This document shows positions 21,301 to 31,857 of a stretch of DNA of 43,101 bases, piece by piece. The stretch lies in the NCBI GenBank assembly GCA_003427395.1, contig BFEA01000398.1, positions 1,214,203 to 1,257,303 on the forward strand, read 5' to 3'. Every line of letters begins with the position of its first letter. Position 1 is the stretch's first letter. Under the pieces are notes generated by a model that worked only from the letters and a program-made list of their open reading frames with translations, was not told where the DNA came from and made no database searches. This stretch comes from Chara braunii. Taxonomy: Eukaryota; Streptophyta; Charophyceae; Charales; Characeae. The position numbers and the translations under genes are program-made.

Positions 21301-22020
21301 GAACTTTTTCTTCGAAACCATCGAACGAAAAGTTGGGTAACTCATACAACAAAAAGACAAACTAGAGTCCGAGCCAGACTTATGATATAACTTAGTTGGT
21401 TTCATTTCAGATTGTGCATTCTTAAGTTGCACAATCTTGCCTTTGAAATCTATATCCGGGATGGCCTCCTCGTGCCAGTCCATTCCCAGAATGAGATCAA
21501 AAGGCAAATTCTTCTCTATGAGGAAATATAACTCATGCACAATCTTCTTTCCTTCTCTCGTTTTGAACTGACACTTAATACGATCAACGTACTGAGAGAC
21601 AGTGGATGTACTTTTGTCTGCTAACATAGACGTGATCGGTCGAGACAAATCTTTCACCTTCATTCTGAGATGCAACTTGAGGATTGCTTTCTCGGAGATG
21701 TAGGACCTCGTCGATCCAGGGTCCAACAATGCACCAACTCGTGTTCGTGCGATTTCAACATCTGCAAACAATAATTCGCCCTTAGACTTAGCTTTTCGAG
21801 CCCATGAGCTACATAAGGCTAGCAATTGATTACCTAGCTCCAGAGAGATAAAACATAAGACAACGTCAGGGCGGTCTGGATGATGGGCTAAGGAAGAATC
21901 GTCCTCTGCCATATGAGAAGAAGGGTAGGAAGGGTTCGTAGGCGCCTTACCTGTCTGTTCGTCCTTACCCTTTATCTCTGTAGGAGAAGATGCTACTCCT
22001 ACTGGCTGCTCACTTTTGGG
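18376..22020 (-). pseudogene. gypsy-B pol: protease, RT, RNase H, integrase, chromodomain
   Basis: Complete domain order on the minus strand, broken in several places. Protease (21214-21912) has LLDPGSTRSYIS, with Pro where Ser/Cys/Thr usually follows the catalytic Asp, and LPFDLILGMDWH. RT starts [20 protein letters not shown] and [12 protein letters not shown] (20713-21108), shifts frame near 20830 and continues with the catalytic YLDD (about 20680). A TAG/TAA-type stop follows at about 20465. RNase H has TTDASQYGVGTVLQQ, a frame change near 20055, then SDHSTLKWIKTQ and ADALSR. The integrase zinc region GECHDVKGHFG...CLVCQRNK is split by a stop near 19572. The core starts IVDRFSKYAMFIPL (first Asp) and is shifted at 19000-19280 where the DRDAGF and LETNGQSEQMNR motifs lie in other frames. 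The C-terminus has DLIWVKSKEF, YHVFHASKM and a chromodomain-like end stopping at 18376. Decayed copy of a Ty3/gypsy polyprotein. Confidence 0.9.
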
Positions 22021-22333
22021 TTACAGATCATAGGGCAATATGCGATCACATGTTTCCGTGTGCCGCACTTAAGACATTGCGCATTGTCCATGCGCTCTTG
22101 CCAAGTCTCTCGAGTCATTCCCATCTTCAACCACGGCTTCCCGTCGACAATGCCAGGGTGCCATGGAAACGGTCTCGGTTTCTTCCCTGTTCCACTTCTA
22201 GGTGACCCTCCCTTGTTGGCCACAACAGCAGAGACTTCCCCCTTCCCGGAGTCACTGTTGTTATCCTTATCTTCTAGTGGCCACTTTTCCACTATGTCGT
22301 CATCAAAGACGACAAGGGTGTGGTTCTGGCGCC
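21999..22333 (-). pseudogene. gypsy-B gag C-terminal fragment (nucleocapsid)
   Basis: Minus-strand frame open from the breakpoint at 22333 to a TAG at 21999-22001. It ends in a CCHC zinc knuckle, CLKCGTRKHVIAYC (C-x2-C-x4-H-x4-C), the RNA-binding nucleocapsid signature. Everything upstream (matrix/capsid, leader, 5' LTR) is missing: at 22334 the sequence becomes the truncated LTR of gypsy-A. The short overlap with pol contains a canonical frameshift heptamer. Confidence 0.8.
22014..22020 (-). promoter_or_regulatory. Candidate -1 ribosomal frameshift site (CCCAAAA) of gypsy-B
   Basis: In the gag frame the minus strand reads C CCA AAA, matching the X XXY YYZ slippery heptamer. The pol frame is -1 relative to gag and is opened by a TAA at 22021-22023 directly before the heptamer; gag stops at 21999-22001. 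The site therefore sits exactly in the 22-base overlap where a shift must occur. A downstream pseudoknot was not modelled. Confidence 0.6.
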
Positions 22334-22881
22334 TGCGTGCTGGCAGAGTACAGCGCAGGAGCTAGCTATGGCCGGCGCTGCGAAGGTCTGGCTATGCCTG
22401 TCTCCTTCCACGTTGAGCCGTCAGCACTTCCGATTCACGTGTAGAGCAACAGCGATGTACTCGGTACCAACTGCCAAAAGCCCTGAACCGATGTTGCCCA
22501 TTCTATCTATAGACTACAACTAGCCTAGACTCGACCTAGACCCGAATGACTGACCGACCGGTACCGTATCTGTTTCGACCTCTCGGCCTTTACCGGACCC
22601 GGCTATAGGCTATAGGACCGTCTATCAGAATAGGCCCTTAGGGCCTATCTGTCCTAAGGGTAGCTCGGGCCTGCTATTCGTAGTTAGGGTAGCTATAGGG
22701 AATCCTGTTAGTACCGGGTCTGTACTTTCCCCGGATTTGCAGACATGTCCCTCACGAATTGCCCTCACATGTAGGTCTATCAGTTAGCCCTCAGCCAAAC
22801 AAAATTGTGAATTTGTCCTACCTATAGTACAACCTCGACAGAGAGAGGCTACAGGCAACCAGAAAACAGCAAGTCATTGCA
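22334..22881 (-). mobile_element. Truncated 3' LTR of gypsy-A (U3 part)
   Basis: Minus-strand start TGCAATGACTTGCTG at 22881 follows the PPT. It matches the first part of the 5' LTR (33881-34419) with about 36 substitutions and a short deletion by hand comparison. It ends abruptly at 22334, where the 5' LTR copy continues for a further 704 bases to 33177. The join to gypsy-B gag lies here. Confidence 0.8.
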
Positions 22882-22882
22882 G

Positions 22883-22896
22883 ACCTACCCTCCCCC
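22883..22896 (-). other. Polypurine tract of gypsy-A
   Basis: Minus-strand GGGGGAGGGTAGGT immediately before the LTR start. The chromodomain frame runs into it, as in many chromoviruses where the end of pol overlaps the PPT. Confidence 0.7.
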
Positions 22897-25800
22897 AGAG
22901 CGAGGTATAAGAACTTCACAAGGTACTCCTTATCTGGACCGGTACCTGACTCATCCTCCACATATTCGACCTCATACCCCTTGCCAGGGATAGGGGGACC
23001 GAACTGAGGAGACCTGTCTGGGAATGCATCAGCTGGCGTAAACGGCAGCAACTTAGATACATGAAAGACAGGGTAGGTTTGTAGATGCAGAGGGACATCC
23101 ACTGTATATACATCGTGGCAACAACTTAGGCAAAATGTCCTCCTCTCGCGACAACTCAGAACTGAGTACCCACACCCAGACACCTGTGTGAATAGTAGAA
23201 GGACGCCTGTGCTTGTTAGTCTGCTGAATCATAGCCTTTTGGGCTTTCAGCAGGTTGGCACGGGCGCGCTCTATGTCCACACGGTAACGCCTGACGAACT
23301 CTGCAGTTTCAGGTGTCAGCATAGGGGTAGCCTTATCGACGATGTCATCGAGAGGCTGCTGTGGTTCACGACCCCAATGCAACCAATAGGGTGTGAAGCC
23401 AGTAGAGGAGTGTACAAACGTGTTATACACAAGTTGTGCACGACCCAGATGGAGATCCCTGTCCTGCTGATCTGGACTGATCACAGGACGCAGCAATTGG
23501 AATAGAATATGGTTCATCACTTCAGCATGTCTATTGGCTTCAGGATTACAACCAGATGCCATATCCAACCTAGAATGAAGGTAATCCTTGCAGTAGGATT
23601 GCCATTCATTGCTGCAAAAACGAGGATCTCGGTCATTGACGATAGAGGTGGGTGGTCCATGATGTGTGACCCACCTGTCAGCAAATGCCGCCTGGACGGC
23701 TGGCACACGAGCCTCGGCTGGTAAGGGGATGAACTCTGCATATTTGGAGAACCGATCCACACACACCATGACCTGACGCATACCTCGAGGAGTAGTCCTA
23801 CCCAAGTCAATAAAATCAATGGACACTGACTGTGCAGGGGCATCAGGGATAGGTAGTGGTTTGAGTAGGCCAAGGGCAGGTCGACGTACAACCTTGTTCC
23901 TTTGGCATAACTCGCAGGTTTCCACATAGTGCAGCATGTCACTCCTCATCTCTCTCTAGAAGAAGCGATGCGACAGGGCTGCATAAGATTTGAGGGCACC
24001 AAAGTGACCACGAGCATCATGACACTCTGACATCAGAAGTGTCCTCAGCTTGAGGTCCTGGGGAATGCACAAGCGTTCCTCACCTCTGCTGCATGTGTAC
24101 AGCAGACCGAAAACCAGAGTATATCCTGGTTCAAAGGCAGGATCTTCCTGGAGATTCCTCACGATACGCCCAAAGATCTCATCCTGGGGCAGCAACTGGG
24201 CAATGGTCTGACGGGTCCTCTCTCCAAATGAGTGAGTAATGGAGATCAGGAAAATAGCGTCAAGCCTACGAGAAAGGGCATCTGCTACTCGATTGTAGCA
24301 GCCCTTCGTGTCTCAGTTCAAAGTCAAACATATCAATGAACTGGATATAGCGAGCAAGCTTGTCATTCAATTCTCCCTGGGACTTCATCCACTGCAAGGT
24401 GGAGTGTTTTGATCTTCTTGCTCATGTACTCAATAGGCTGCAGACCATTCCCATCATCCTGCTGAAGTACCGCCCCTACCCCATACTGACTGGCGTCAGT
24501 GGTAAGCACAACAGGCAGAGAAAGGTCAGGTAACTTCAAGACAGGGGCACGAATCAAGGCCTCCTTGAGACGTGTGAAAGACTCCTGACATTCTGTTGTC
24601 CAAAGAAAGGAAGTGCCTTTCTTTGTGAGATCAGTCAAGGGAGCTGCAATAGAAGAGAAGTTGTTAATGAACTTCCTATAATATGATGCAAGCCCCAAGA
24701 ATGACCGGACATCACGAATGTTAGCAGGTCGCAGTCAGTCCTGAACTGCAGCAACTTTCGTTGCTTCAGGAGCCAACCCCTCTCCAGAACTGTCGTGACC
24801 CACATAGACTACAGAGGGAACTCCAAAAGAGGATTTCTCCCTGTTAATCTTATACTGGTTATCACGTAAGGACTAGAGGACCAGAGCCAGATGTTGCGCA
24901 TGCTCCTGGACAGAATGACTGAATACCAAGATATCATCTAGGTAGACAACTACGAACTTGTCTAGGTAAGGCCTGAGTATGCGATGCATCTCTGTCTGCA
25001 AGGTGCCTGGGGCATTGCAAAGATTGAATGGCATGACCAGGTACTCATATGTGCCATACCTGGTTTTGAAGGCTGTCTTGTGGACATCGCCTTCAACCAT
25101 CTCAATCTGGTGATAGCTAGATTTGAGGTCAATCTTGCTAAAGATGGTACAACCCTGCACCATATCCAATAGATCATCAATGCGAGGAAGGGGTTATGTA
25201 GACTTCCTCGTGATTTTGTTGAGACCGCGGTAGTCCACACACATTCTGAACTTACCATTCCCCTTTGGAACAAATAGGACTGGTGCCCCAAACTCAGATG
25301 CGCTTGGCCTGATCCAGCCCTTGCTGGTCAAGGTCTCTAACTGTTTTCTGAGCTCTTCAAGTTCAACAGGTGACATCCTGTAGACTTGGCCCTTGGGAGG
25401 GACCGAACCAGGCAGGATCTCAATCTTATGTTTGGTCTGCCTATGGACAAGTCCAGTAGGCTCCTCCATAAGATTTGAGAAACTGTCTACAACCTGATGA
25501 ATCTGAGAGGGACAGGGAGCAGTCTCAATGTCAGTCTGTTTGACATAAGCCACGAACAGACGGGCGTGGTCAGTCTGGCATGAAAATCGCAGAAATCTGC
25601 GAGCACTCATGCAATAACAGCTGCTGGCCGGATGGTACTCGTCAGCGAGCATGCAAGGGCGATACACCCTATGCCGGTCACGCAGCTCAACCCTGGGGAT
25701 CCGTCAGTCGATCCCAGGGTTGGTGGCACCAAGCCACTGCATAGAGAAGAAAAGGTCAAAGGGGACATTAGGAAACACGTAGAAATTCAGACGATGCCTG

Positions 25801-26272
25801 ATTTCTCCCTGCTTGTCAAAGGACACAGGTAGACCCTTGACATCAGTAGTGATGCTGACTGTGGAGGAGTCTCCAATGTGTACCTCTATAGGCTGTCGCA
25901 GTTTCACCAACCTCTGATCCAAGTGCAACTCACTGATTGCCTTGGGAGAGATGAAGTTGCGAGTAGCCCCACAGTCTAAGAGCCCTTTGATCTTGGCTCC
26001 CAGGATAGAGAGTCGAAGTAGGATGAACTCTGACTTATGCTTTTTCTTCTCCTGTAAGGACAGGAAAAGATCAGCAAGACACTGGGCATCATCCTCCGCC
26101 CACATCTCATCCAACTCAGAGTCTTCAAAAGTGAAAGACCTTGAAGATGCAACTCCAACAAAAGAAGAACCAGCGAGAGACTTTGAAGATTCACCTTCAT
26201 CAGAAAGTGAATCAACACTGGTGGAAAGAGCTGCTGCTTCCACCTCTCTGTGCTCTAGTGTTTTGAACTAGA
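22897..26272 (-). pseudogene. gypsy-A pol: protease, RT, RNase H, integrase, chromodomain
   Basis: Frame opens after a TAG at about 26273, overlapping the end of gag in the -1 frame. Protease (25704-26243) has LLDCGATRNFIS with the catalytic Asp and VPFDLFFSMQWL. RT (25667 down) has [20 protein letters not shown] and CVDYRGLNKIT, then a TAA at 25194-25196 inside what should be the [10 protein letters not shown] motif. It continues in frame with [13 protein letters not shown] and the catalytic YLDD (about 24930). A stop lies at 24873. RNase H (24363-24698) has TTDASQYGVGAVLQQ but about 40 residues are deleted before HSTLQWMKSQGEL. The integrase zinc region ECHDARGHFG...CELCQRNK is split by a TAG at 23956. 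The core 23053-23949 keeps the D-D-E residues (VDRFSKYAEF, VNDRDPRF, NPEANRHAE). A frameshift near 23113 precedes the VFHVSKLLPF linker and chromodomain (EYLVKFL). Inactive. Confidence 0.9.
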
Positions 26273-27859
26273 GCTGCCTGCAGACCTACGAGGCATACTG
26301 GGACAGTCCTTTAAGAAGTGGTCCCCTTCGCATCTCAGGCAGACCCCCTTGTCCTTCCACTTCCTCCATACCCCTTCCTGGATCCTGAGTGCATGCCCGC
26401 GGAAGGTGGAAGGATCAAGCGGATCAGCTGGCCAGCAGACATCACGTGGTAGGGATACTCTCTGGGCCCCAGGGGAAGGGGCATGTCCCTTTCCTTTCCC
26501 CTGTTTGCTGGTTGATGCTTTCTGGGCAGGGGCTTTGCCCTTTGTCAGGCCCATCAAAGCATCAGCCAGGGCAAGAACAACAAAGTCTGCAACAGATGAT
26601 GAGGCAGTCCCAGGTGGAGGGCTCCCACCCTGGGATGCTGCGTCACTATCTGAACCAGAAGCTGCAGCAGCAAACAGGGCACCCTTCCTCCGCCCTTTGG
26701 AGGATGGTCCCTTCCTTCCTTCAGAAGGAGCTTCCTGGACATGGAGCTTGGACTCCAAGTCCAGGGCTGCTCTGCCAAAGGACCGCCAATCCTTGTGACC
26801 CTGAGAGAATAAAGCAAGCTGGAATTGCTCGGGCGCTGCCCTGAGGAAATGAATGAGCAGATTCTGCTCACTCATCTCCAACCCAGGAGTCGATGTTAGA
26901 CTCTCAGAGGTGGAATACATTTTGGACAAGGAGCCATCAAACTTCTTCTGGCCCAGGCGCATAATTTTGTCCGCTGCTTTTCTGGCTTGCTCCTTGTCTG
27001 CAAACCGGTTCTGCAGTGCCTGCAGAAATCCAGCCACCCCCAACCTCTGTGCCCAATCAGACATCTCCATACCTTGCTTGTTGGAGGTGGAGGTGCACCG
27101 TTTCAGTGCAGATCGCTCCAAGCGAGCAAGGATGGCAGACACCTTGACGTCCTCATCACATTTGAACCCACTCACGTAGGTTCTCTGTGCAGCGACCCAA
27201 TCTGCAACATCCACCTTTGGGTCCTCACCTGAGAACATGGGTGGAGGTGTTAGCTTAGGCCGCTGAAACTCAAATGGTGTTGAGGGCTGTGAAGGTGCTG
27301 TTGATTTGGGGGTAGAGGATGGAGATGAAGACCTGGACTGTGGGGATTTCTGGGAACCTGCTTGAGATGGGCAAGGAGAGGGAGGAGTTGTCTGAGCAGG
27401 GGGGATCTGCAGATGATCGAAGAGACCTTCCAACTTGGAAGAGATATCTTTCAGCTGCTGAGTGTGCTCAGTCATGCTGTCTTCCAAACTGGTGATCCTG
27501 ACATCCCAGTTAGTAAAATAGGACTGATGAATTTCGTCCTACAGAAGGACGAATTCAGCAATGTCCTTATTGTACTGACTGGAACTGCCACTTGTCCTGA
27601 CCTTCTCTACATCAGCTGTCAGTTCTCTCCTTCTTGTTTCTTTTCTTGCAGACTCCTCCATCCTCTTCAACTCAGCCTTTAGAGACTCAACTGCCTGGGC
27701 CTGCTGGCGGAGTTTCTCCTCCTGGGCCTGCAGTTCAGCCTCTAGACGGTCAAGCAGAACCGGTGTTTGGGGCTGTACTGTTATCTTAAGCTGTACCCGA
27801 GGCTTCTCTTCAGAAGTCTCAGCCTGCTTAGACACTTCTGCCTTCCCAGAATCAGCCAT
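26255..27859 (-). pseudogene. gypsy-A gag with internal stop
   Basis: ATG at 27857-27859 begins MADSGKAEVSK. The N-terminal 106 codons are Glu/Gln/Lys/Arg-rich with heptad-like spacing (LLDRLEAELQAQEEKLRQQA), a likely coiled coil. A TAG at 27539-27541 interrupts the frame, which then continues without shift to 26255. The middle has FEFQRPKLTPPPMFSGEDPKV and a capsid-like region (VADWVAAQRTYVSGF, FLQALQNRFADKEQARKA, LIHFLRAAPEQFQ). The C-terminus is basic and Ser-rich with a CCHC knuckle CLRCEGDHFLKDC. Gag forms the particle and packages element RNA. Total length would be about 534 codons. The lone stop may be ordinary decay or readthrough-dependent; decay fits the other damage. Confidence 0.85.
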
Positions 27860-29036
27860 TTGGTCACCCACAATACAGATAAATAAAAATAAACAAACAA
27901 TCAAAGACAGCGCAGGAGGCAACAAAAATTGAGTTTTCCCCTCAGTAGTCACTCAATTGCTGTCACCTGCCTGGAGAGAGAAGATTGGTTAATTTTGAGC
28001 AAGTGAGTGCTCAGTCTCAGCAGACCGCTCGAGGGTCAGGGTCAGTTTAGAGTCCACTCACGCAAAAATCCATTGCACGATTTTTCCATCCTTGCCCTGA
28101 CACAACAATTGCATGCAAAAATTGCAAATCCTGGATCAACAACTGACAGGATGCAGTCTTGGACTAATTAGTGTTGATTAGTAATTAGACAGAGCGACTA
28201 ATTAGGGTTTGACAGGTACCCACTGATGACCAAGATGTAGCGATTTACAGGTAACCCTATTTTTAGACCTACCCTACAAACCTCACCACTGGATGACCCT
28301 GTATGCCATACCCTGGGTATGGCGAATTACAGTTTTCACTGTAACTGACTCAGAACATCAAATCTGGATGTACGATTTCAAACTAACACTGTATACTGAA
28401 TTGCGATTTACCAGGGACTGACAAAATTGAATTCTGACGGACAGAATCAAAGTTATGAGTGACCCTAGTCTAGCCAAGCTTTAACTATGTCAGCGCAGAA
28501 TTAAAATTTGCATTATCACTGACAACAGGACCCTGAATTCACCAATTCACTATATAGTATAAATCGCAATACTGTAAAGCAGTCACAAATGAAATATGAG
28601 TCAAAAAGAAGGTCAAACAGGGTTAGTAGAAGTAAAAAAAAAACAGGTAGGGGAAGTTGGATATGGCTGTCCCACATTCTGAATTTCGATTTTCAACTGT
28701 ACACTGACAGACAGACCAAATTTCACTATTCTAAAAATAGACCTAGAAGCGCCACGCAGGGTGGAGTAAGGAACACACTTACTTCAGGGTCAACGCTGAA
28801 GAAGATGCATGAAATCCTGGCTATGGCTGACTGATCAACCCCATCTCGCTAGTTTCATCTCCTGACAGTATCCAGTGTTCCCACGTACTGAATTGCCTGA
28901 AACTTGGTGATCCGGTAGATTACCCTGAGGCGCTTCACCCCCAACTGACAGATTCAACGAATTCGGACTCCCAGGTGCCAATAGCTGACAAAGTCAGTGC
29001 AGCGCCTCATCACCTTGTACTGCGCTGCTTGGAAAT
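27860..29036 (-). other. gypsy-A leader, gag-proximal part
   Basis: Untranslated sequence between gag and the organelle insert, about 1.2 kb. AT-rich, with many short phrases that echo each other (for example GTATACTGAATTGCG, TACGATTTCAAAC, GACAGACAGACC). No coding frame of note; the longest (28589-28834, plus) has no recognisable motif. Confidence 0.6.
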
Positions 29037-29041
29037 TGGGG

Positions 29042-29093
29042 GATTCGCTCCGCCTTAAAGCCTTGCTTCCTATTGTCATTGCCATTGTAGCAC
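29042..29093 (-). rRNA. rrn18: Organelle small-subunit rRNA fragment
   Basis: The plus strand reads GGATTCGCTCCGCC ... GCCATTGTAGCACGTGTG, the reverse complement of the highly conserved SSU rRNA stretch containing CACACGTGCTACAATGGC. The middle (TTGCTTCCTATTGTCATT) is more like plant mitochondrial rrn18 than plastid rrn16. Only about 52 bases are present, so it is a fragment, not a gene. Confidence 0.65.
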
Positions 29094-29111
29094 GTGTGAT
29101 GCTGAATTCTT

Positions 29112-29135
29112 CGGGAGAGTGGCCGAGTGGTTAAA
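29112..29135 (+). tRNA. tRNA-Ser 5' fragment
   Basis: GGGAGAGTGGCCGAGTGGTT fits the acceptor 5' strand and D-arm start of class II (serine-type) organelle tRNAs. The expected anticodon arm, variable arm and T arm do not follow, so this is a truncated piece. Confidence 0.4.
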
Positions 29136-29206
29136 CAATACTGCAAAAAAAGAAGATTGTTTGCTGGAGCGCTAGCTATGATGAATTTCGGGCCAGGTCA
29201 AACTTG

Positions 29207-29848
29207 CTAGAATAGAGGCTCCCATGTCCCCTTCTTCGTTGAGAGAACGCAAACTCTCGGGCAGATATACGGATCTAACTGAAGGGCGGCAGTCACGAAT
29301 CGATGGCAGAGGGCGCGGCGGTTTGGGTAGATTTCAATAGTGCCACGAATTCGAGTTTTTGCTCGACTAGATAATAAAGATTGCAAAAAAGCGAAATAAA
29401 AGTAACGACCAGGCGCGAAGCGAACATAACTCTCTTTTTGACAAACAAAGCCTATTAAAGCTGAAGCCGGATCAAATTTCAATCGATTTTTTGCATAGAA
29501 AAAATATTGCATAACAAAATAATTTATTGCGTGCTTTATCAACTTGCTCGATTGATCAAAACTTCTGTTTTTTGGGTTGGTTTTGGATTTTTGTAAAGTT
29601 CTACTGAGAAAAAACAGATGAATAAGAGTTCTTTTTTTTGACTGACTCTTGCGAGCCTCGGATTGTCTGTAAGTCGTGTAGGTTCTGCAGCTAAATTCAT
29701 ACGTACAAGAAGAATGTCCAATCTTTTCTGCCGGATGGAATGGATGACTCCAAGTGAAATGAAATGTAAATGGACGGATGGTGTGCGTTAATTGAAATAG
29801 AATAGAAATGGGGGCAAAGCTTTTGAAGCTTCGAGACGCGATAGTCAA
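29207..29848 (-). pseudogene. rps3: Mitochondrial rps3-like fragment
   Basis: A 213-codon minus-strand frame, rich in Lys, Arg, Phe and Tyr. The middle has KRTLIHLFFL and, later, NYFVMQYFFYAKNRLKFDP, which resemble the corresponding blocks of land-plant mitochondrial ribosomal protein S3. The following YVRFAPGRYFYFAFLQSLLSSRAKT also fits the order of that protein. Both ends diverge: the first 60 residues and the last 40 do not look like S3, and conserved N- and C-terminal domains are absent. S3 is a small-subunit ribosomal protein encoded in plant mitochondria. Identification is from memory of motif shape only, with no alignment. Confidence 0.5.
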
Positions 29849-29927
29849 AGGAGAATTTGAATGGGGAGCAACTCGTATTCCGCCAAAAAAGTACGGCCGC
29901 TCGCCCTAGCCAGTGTGCCGGCACACG

Positions 29928-29998
29928 GACAAAAAAGTTGAAGGCGTTCCCGAATTTTCTCCAATTACCCACCCGTTCGGGTGGGGTTTCAATCTTTC
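29928..29998. repeat. Organelle repeat modules A and B with GTTCG hairpin
   Basis: Module A (29928-29960) recurs exactly at 31543-31575. Module B (29961-29998) recurs exactly at 32014-32051 and contains the perfect palindrome CCACCCGTTCGGGTGG. The modules are adjacent here but 438 bases apart in the other location, where the cob fragment lies between them. Confidence 0.85.
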
Positions 29999-30438
29999 CA
30001 AGTGCTTTTCCACGCGCATTTCGGCAACGCAAAGTCCTCCAGCTTTTCATACCTTTGAAGAACTTCCAGTGGCATTTATAAGAAAGATTTCTGGAAAGAT
30101 GGCTAAAAAATCATTGGCCCCCTAAGTATGGAAGGCCGAAGGCGCAAGAGCGCTCTTTTGGAAGATCATCTCTTTTTTTTCTAGCAAATCGAGTGGGAAA
30201 CCCAAACAAAAACGCAAAACAGATGGCATTGCCGGGTAGCTACGTTGGTATGGGAGAACCGCTGAAAGCGCCTTCCTCCGGATAAGATCCGCGGAGGTCT
30301 TTCGATAAATAGCAGTATTAATACGGAAGTGTTTCGGCCAAGGGCACAATTCTTCGACACAGTCACTAGTTTCCTAATGGCATCGGACTATATCTGCGAC
30401 GAGACCAAACAAAATCAATGTTGCAAACGCTTCCCTCC

Positions 30439-30478
30439 GAACCGTGCGTGCAAGATTTCCTGACCTTGCACTGTGCTC
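30439..30478 (-). ncRNA. Group II intron domain V-like hairpin
   Basis: On the minus strand this reads GAGC...GTGCAAG...GAAA...CTTGCAC...GCACGGTTC. That matches the shape of group II intron domain V: AGC near the 5' end, a GNRA-type loop, and a GGTTC 3' end. The 5' strand departs from the usual GAGCCGTAT. It is probably a decayed fragment of an organelle intron, not a functional ribozyme. Confidence 0.4.
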
Positions 30479-30480
30479 AG

Positions 30481-30497
30481 CAGACGCTTCGCGTCTG
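30481..30497. repeat. TTC-loop hairpin
   Basis: CAGACGCTTCGCGTCTG, a perfect 7-bp stem with a 3-base loop. It sits next to the domain V-like fragment. GAGCACTTCGTGCC at about 30565 is a weaker relative. Confidence 0.7.
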
Positions 30498-30613
30498 ATC
30501 TGATGCCAGATAAGAGAATCGCAGATATCTGGAAAAAGGCTAGAGGTGTGTCTTGTCTAGGCTGAGCACTTCGTGCCTTCTACAATTCTCTCTGGAATTG
30601 GGTTTTTCTTATA

Positions 30614-30844
30614 GTGAAAATGCCTGTTAAAGGAATGGCACTGAATCTAGAAAATGAGAAACAGATACGCCGAGATTTTCGAGGGGCGGACAAATTGATT
30701 GCTGACGTACTTGTTAAAACTGTATTCTTAAAAAATTTAATCAGATTCTACAAGGTGTTTGTAATTATTATAGTTTTGTACACAATCGTACCAAGCTGCG
30801 TCGTATTCAATATATCATACANTANTCNGCCATGGCCACACTAG
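30614..30844 (+). other. Unassigned open frame in the organelle insert
   Basis: Open frame of 76 codons, including three ambiguous codons near its end. It has a charged N-terminal half and a hydrophobic stretch (FYKVFVIIIVLYTIVPSCVVF) that could span a membrane. I do not recognise it. Length and composition suit a chance frame in AT-rich organelle DNA. Confidence 0.2.
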
Positions 30845-30955
30845 GTCGAAAACTCAAATTGAATAGTGCTGCTAAGGTTTTCAAACGTTTCTCTTTTCCA
30901 CTTTCCATTACCCGTGGGACTCGACCCTATCAAAGGATCGAAGAGAAGGCGCTAA

Positions 30956-31219
<264 letters not shown>

Positions 31220-31452
31220 TAAGATAGAGGAAAGTGGAATTTCTAGTGGCTAAAAGTTTCACAGAATCTTCGTCAAAACCATTTCCAACTCTGCGGCGAG
31301 CCTCCAGAGGCATTTCGATTGGTTAATCTCACTTTAGCTATTTTGCAGCAGGTTGCGGACAAAAAGGATCACTGCGAAGATCAGTTAAGGAAGTATATAT
31401 TATAGCAATCACACTAAGAGATAAGATGCATAACGATGACCCAGAAAAAACG

Positions 31453-31494
31453 ACAATTGCTCTACATGACACTTATTATGTAGTAGCACACTTT
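31453..31494 (+). pseudogene. cox1: Mitochondrial cox1 fragment (short, plus strand)
   Basis: 14 codons reading TIALHDTYYVVAHF, a highly conserved cytochrome c oxidase subunit 1 segment around haem-copper ligands. In the intact protein this stretch lies about 20 residues upstream of the piece at 32399-32608, but here the two are about 0.9 kb apart on opposite strands. Confidence 0.75.
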
Positions 31495-31542
31495 CAGAAA
31501 GGCCTCCTTATCTATCGGTAGCGGTATGCTTGGACGCTGGTT

Positions 31543-31575
31543 GACAAAAAAGTTGAAGGCGTTCCCGAATTTTCT
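31543..31575. repeat. Organelle repeat module A, second copy
   Basis: 33 bases identical to 29928-29960 (starts GACAAAAAAGTTGAAGGCG). After it the sequence diverges from the first location, where module B follows directly. Confidence 0.85.
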
Positions 31576-31857
31576 TGGTAGGTATTTAGCGGTATCCGCA
31601 AAGACAGTCAAATTCATGCTGACATATTAAGATTCTACAATCAGAGAATACTCGGAATCCTGAATTATCCTTGGTATGGTACCACCGTGGAGTTATTTCC
31701 CCAAAAAACTTCCAGTAACTAGAGTGAAGAAGGTGAACAAAGCGCCTATTTTGGCACTAATCTTTGAAAATAAGTGAAAAATGGATTACTGTTGGAACAT
31801 ATTTACAGGTGTCTGCCGACATTGCGAAATGCTTTGATCGAATCAACACTTCGTGCT

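Noticed and set aside
22334-22881. Independent 548-bp solo LTR pair with 33881-34419
   Set aside because: The PPT sits beside 22881 and the PBS lies at 33163, so the full LTR is 33177-34419 and the left copy is its truncated partner.
29112-29190. Functional tRNA-Ser gene
   Set aside because: Only the acceptor/D-arm start matches; no anticodon, variable or T arm follows.
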